The notes under the pieces are model-generated. The model was given only the letters and a program-made list of their open reading frames with translations, had not been told where the DNA came from and made no database searches. A DNA stretch of 7,816 nt. It comes from an uncultured Flavobacteriales bacterium. Its GTDB lineage: Bacteria > Bacteroidota > Bacteroidia > Flavobacteriales_D > Sanyastnellaceae. The DNA is taken from the NCBI GenBank assembly GCA_937890245.1, contig CALACF010000414.1, forward strand, positions 1 through 7,816, in the 5' to 3' direction. The position numbers and the translations under genes are program-made. Shown in pieces: positions 6,014-7,816 of the stretch. How positions within the stretch are numbered: the first letter of the stretch is position 1; every line of letters begins with the position of its first letter.

Positions 6014-6551
6014 AACTTTCAGCCGGGCGCGAGGCGAGGGCTAGGACGCGGGCGAAGGCGGCTTGGAACCAGACGGTGAAGCGCTCGGGGTGAGCGGTCA
6101 GTTCAGCTTGAAGTTCGGGGCTCGAGATCCACCGGGTTGCGGCAACCTCGATGGGGTTGAGCGCGGGCTGGAATTGGGTCGCTTCTACCCTGCCGATCAA
6201 AACGTGGTCGAGCTCGTGTTCCGTGAGCCCGTGATCGAGGGCGGCGTTGTAGATAAACGTGAAAGCGGGGCTTAATTGGCCTACATCAACGCAGCCCAAT
6301 TCCTCCCCCAATCTCCGATGTGCAGCCGCAAGGACCGATTCGCCGGGGCGCGGATGTGAGCAGCAGCTGTTGGTCCAGAGGCCGCCGGAATGGTATTTGT
6401 CAAAGGCCCGTTGTTGGAGGAGCCAGCGGCCCGCTTCGTCGAAGAGAAAGACACTAAAAGCTCTGTGTAACTGGCCTTTACGATGCGCATCGAGCTTTTC
6501 CATCGAGCCAACCGGCACGTCGTTTTCATCGACCAAAATCACGGATTCCAT
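6012..6551 (-). CDS. idi: Isopentenyl-diphosphate delta-isomerase, type I
   Basis: Idi interconverts isopentenyl and dimethylallyl diphosphate, the two building blocks of isoprenoids, in the cytoplasm. The 179-residue protein has the type I (Nudix-fold) layout: ILVDENDVPVG at the N-terminus, LWTNSCCSHP (58-67) with C64 aligned to the catalytic cysteine, a Nudix-like helix AAHRRLGEELG (76-86), and TEHELDH (110-116) supplying the metal-binding glutamates E111 and E113. WFQAAF near the C-terminus is also common in the family. I chose ATG 6551; a TTG at 6560 would add three residues. Type I Idi is essential mainly in organisms using the mevalonate route, which many Flavobacteriia use, but no pathway genes are nearby to confirm this. 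It is divergent from bshB1. Confidence 0.95.
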   Translation of the reverse strand: MESVILVDENDVPVGSMEKLDAHRKGQLHRAFSVFLFDEAGRWLLQQRAFDKYHSGGLWTNSCCSHPRPGESVLAAAHRRLGEELGCVDVGQLSPAFTFIYNAALDHGLTEHELDHVLIGRVEATQFQPALNPIEVAATRWISSPELQAELTAHPERFTVWFQAAFARVLALASRPAES

Positions 6552-6726
6552 GGCGGCCAAGGTAGGAACGTAACCTTTTGCTAGCCGCCCCCGTTAAACA
6601 CATCGATCGCATGATCCGCTAGGATTCTTCCTACGAGTGATTACGGTTTTTTCCAATTGTTGAGCGCTTCGGAAACGTCTGGGGCGCTCACTTTTTTTAT
6701 GGGCGTTTTTTGTGCCAATTTTGCAT
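6552..6726. promoter_or_regulatory. Divergent intergenic region between idi and bshB1
   Basis: This 175-bp spacer must hold the start signals for both idi (minus) and bshB1 (plus). I see no convincing promoter for either. A CAATTTTG at 6716-6723 matches seven of eight -7 box positions but lies too close to the bshB1 ATG (6727) to give a normal leader. A small hairpin TAGGA/TCCTA (6620-6624 and 6629-6633, loop TTCT) and a full terminator (6661-6698) are present. A nine-codon frame GTG-TGA (6637-6663, MITVFSNC) ends inside the terminator stem. Confidence 0.45.
6661..6698 (+). terminator. Strong intrinsic terminator hairpin upstream of bshB1
   Basis: TGAGCGCTTCGGA (6661-6673) pairs with TCTGGGGCGCTCA (6678-6690) over 13 positions, including three G-U pairs, around an AACG loop. 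C6691 and seven T (6692-6698) follow. This is a textbook plus-strand terminator, yet no plus-strand gene lies between idi and this point. It sits 28 bp before the bshB1 ATG, so it could be an attenuator in a bshB1 leader, the end of a small RNA, or a block to antisense transcription. In the minus direction there is no T-run directly after the stem. Confidence 0.75.
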
Positions 6727-7494
6727 ATGATTAAAGCCCTCGATATTCTCGCCTTTGGCGCACACCCCGACGATGTTGAACTCAGTGCAGGCGGCACGTT
6801 GATCATGGCCGCGCGTCAAGGCAAGCGAACGGGAGTTGTGGACTTGACCCGAGGAGAATTGGGATCGAGAGGGACGGCCCAGACGCGGGCGACAGAGGCG
6901 GCCGCAGCGGCCAAAATTTTGGGGCTGGCCGTGCGCGAGAATCTAGGACTGCGCGATGGGCTGCCAGAGGATGAAGAGCGGGCTTTGATGGGAATTGTGA
7001 AGGCGCTGAGAAAGTATCAACCACGGGTCGTCTTGGCCAACGCACTGGAAGACAGACACCCCGACCACGGTCGAGCGGCTTCGCTCGTACAGCGGGCCGT
7101 GTTTTTGAGCGGCTTGGTGCGCATTGAGACTTCAATTGACGGGCAAGCGCAAACGCCGCATCGCCCCCGCCATCTGCTGCATTACATCCAGGATCGGTTT
7201 CGGACGCCCGATGTGGTGGTCGACATATCTGGGGCGCAGCAGGACAAGTTTGCTGCGATTGGAGCGTATGCGACGCAGTTTCATCAGGCCGAGGCCACTG
7301 AGGCTGGGGCTACTGAGGCCGGGGCTACTGAGGACGGCAACAAGGTGCAAACGCCGATTTCTACGCCTGAGTTTTTGGAGATCTTGCGTGGGCGCGATTT
7401 GATGATGGGGCGCAGTATTGGGGTGCTGCACGGAGAAGGGTTCGAGAGCGCGGTCCCGATTGGCATTGAGAATTTAGACGCACTGATTCGCTGA
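6727..7494 (+). CDS. bshB1: Bacillithiol biosynthesis deacetylase BshB1
   Basis: BshB1 is a cytoplasmic zinc hydrolase of the LmbE/PIG-L family that removes the acetyl group from GlcNAc-malate to give GlcN-malate, the second step of bacillithiol synthesis. Seen here in 255 residues: LDILAFGAHPDDVELSAGG (5-23), with H13, D15 and D16; VDLTRGELGSRGT (38-50), the BshB1-type signature; ENLGLRDG (71-78); and DRHPDHGRAA (109-118), with H114 as the third zinc ligand. The end has IGVLHGEGFESAVPI (231-245), also typical. ATG 6727 was chosen; GTG 6712 would add five residues. At about 188-205 the loop after YATQFH carries an insertion of TEAGA repeats compared with homologues as I recall them. bshA and bshC are not in the window. 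It converges on the next gene with a single base between the stops. Confidence 0.95.
   Translation: MIKALDILAFGAHPDDVELSAGGTLIMAARQGKRTGVVDLTRGELGSRGTAQTRATEAAAAAKILGLAVRENLGLRDGLPEDEERALMGIVKALRKYQPRVVLANALEDRHPDHGRAASLVQRAVFLSGLVRIETSIDGQAQTPHRPRHLLHYIQDRFRTPDVVVDISGAQQDKFAAIGAYATQFHQAEATEAGATEAGATEDGNKVQTPISTPEFLEILRGRDLMMGRSIGVLHGEGFESAVPIGIENLDALIR
7297..7337 (+). repeat. 15-bp tandem repeat inside bshB1
   Basis: ACTGAGGCTGGGGCT (7297-7311) is followed by ACTGAGGCCGGGGCT (7312-7326, one substitution) and a partial third copy ACTGAGGACGG (7327-7337). It encodes TEAGA-TEAGA-TEDG, with a related EA at its left edge. The unit is a multiple of three, so the frame is kept. It lies in a loop between the conserved YATQFH and TPIS segments. 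Confidence 0.85.
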
Positions 7495-7495
7495 A

Positions 7496-7816
7496 TTATT
7501 CAGCAGAAAGAACGAATTCGCTGGCCACCCAGCGGTGATCGCTCAGATCCTCGCCACCTGAACGCTGGCCGAGGGCGGAGAGGGCGAAGTCGTGCAAGAT
7601 GTAATCGATGCGCATGCCGGGCACCGCACCTTGCCAAGTTCCGTCGATACCGAAGCTGGCATCGTGGGCGTCGCAGAGCAATTCACGGGCGCTGTGCAGG
7701 GCGTAGGAAACGGGCGTATCGTTGAAGTCACCACAGAGAATTACGCGGTGGGGACTCGATTCTACAGCCGTCAAAACGCGGGCCAATTGTTCCACGCGCA
7801 GCCTGTAAGCAGCGGT
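7496..7816 (-). CDS. Endonuclease/exonuclease/phosphatase-family protein, C-terminal part (partial)
   Basis: The minus-strand frame is open to the right edge, giving the last 106 residues of a longer protein; the N-terminus is outside the window. GDFNDTPVS (29-37 of the fragment) is the family's metal-binding and catalytic GDFN motif, RIDYIL (69-74) its second acidic motif, and SDHRWV (92-97) the terminal Asp-His catalytic pair. These three in this order and spacing define the DNase I-like phosphohydrolase fold, which acts on phosphodiester or phosphomonoester bonds in nucleic acids, lipids or inositol phosphates. The substrate cannot be told from this part. A GTG at 7795 is in frame but is internal, as homology-like sequence continues upstream. 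Its stop lies one base from that of bshB1. Confidence 0.88.
   Translation of the reverse strand, partial: TAAYRLRVEQLARVLTAVESSPHRVILCGDFNDTPVSYALHSARELLCDAHDASFGIDGTWQGAVPGMRIDYILHDFALSALGQRSGGEDLSDHRWVASEFVLSAE

Noticed and set aside
7543..7734. A 63-residue minus-strand frame in the right end
   Set aside because: It overlaps the phosphatase-family fragment on the same strand in another frame and has no recognisable motif.
1..7816. Mobile element, CRISPR array, prophage or toxin-antitoxin system
   Set aside because: No transposase, integrase, evenly spaced repeat-spacer units or paired small genes were seen. All sizeable genes are recognisable housekeeping or envelope families.

Overview
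This is a GC-rich, densely coded bacterial chromosome segment that reads like ordinary core genome. The best fit is a member of the Bacteroidota, perhaps a high-GC Flavobacteriales-like lineage. Reasons: the RluA-type pseudouridine synthase carries the KR..DIVQGD variant of its N-terminal motif that I associate with this phylum; a Bacteroidota-style bacillithiol deacetylase (BshB1) is present; none of the starts has a convincing Shine-Dalgarno sequence; and the weak promoter candidates resemble the TAnnTTTG type. The lineage is an inference from these traits.

Layout. From 1 to 2629 a plus-strand run holds the tail of an unidentified gene, a YrbG/CaxA-type Na+/Ca2+ exchanger, panB and an RluA-family synthase. 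It is joined by TGATG stop/start overlaps at two of its three junctions. After a 133-bp gap, 2763-4501 holds trxB and, again by TGATG, a predicted lipoprotein D,D-carboxypeptidase of family M15. A GT4 glycosyltransferase (4527-5639, minus strand) converges on that pair. A tRNA-His gene (GTG anticodon) with a strong intrinsic terminator lies divergently behind the glycosyltransferase. Next come about 200 bp of non-coding DNA rich in inverted repeats, then idi (minus strand). A 175-bp divergent spacer with an apparently orphan terminator follows, then bshB1 (plus strand). The window ends in the C-terminal part of an endonuclease/exonuclease/phosphatase-family protein (minus strand).

How the genes fit together. 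No single pathway or defence system is encoded. PanB serves pantothenate/CoA synthesis. TrxB and BshB1 both serve thiol redox balance, through the thioredoxin and bacillithiol systems. Idi serves isoprenoid synthesis, the M15 protein peptidoglycan trimming, and the exchanger ion homeostasis. I see no mobile element, CRISPR array, prophage or toxin-antitoxin pair. The points most worth a second look are short tandem repeats with units of 9, 15 and 18 bp, which alter a signal peptide, an enzyme loop and a stop codon; a nested hairpin element at about 5896-5984; and the terminator hairpin at 6661-6698, which has no gene in front of it.
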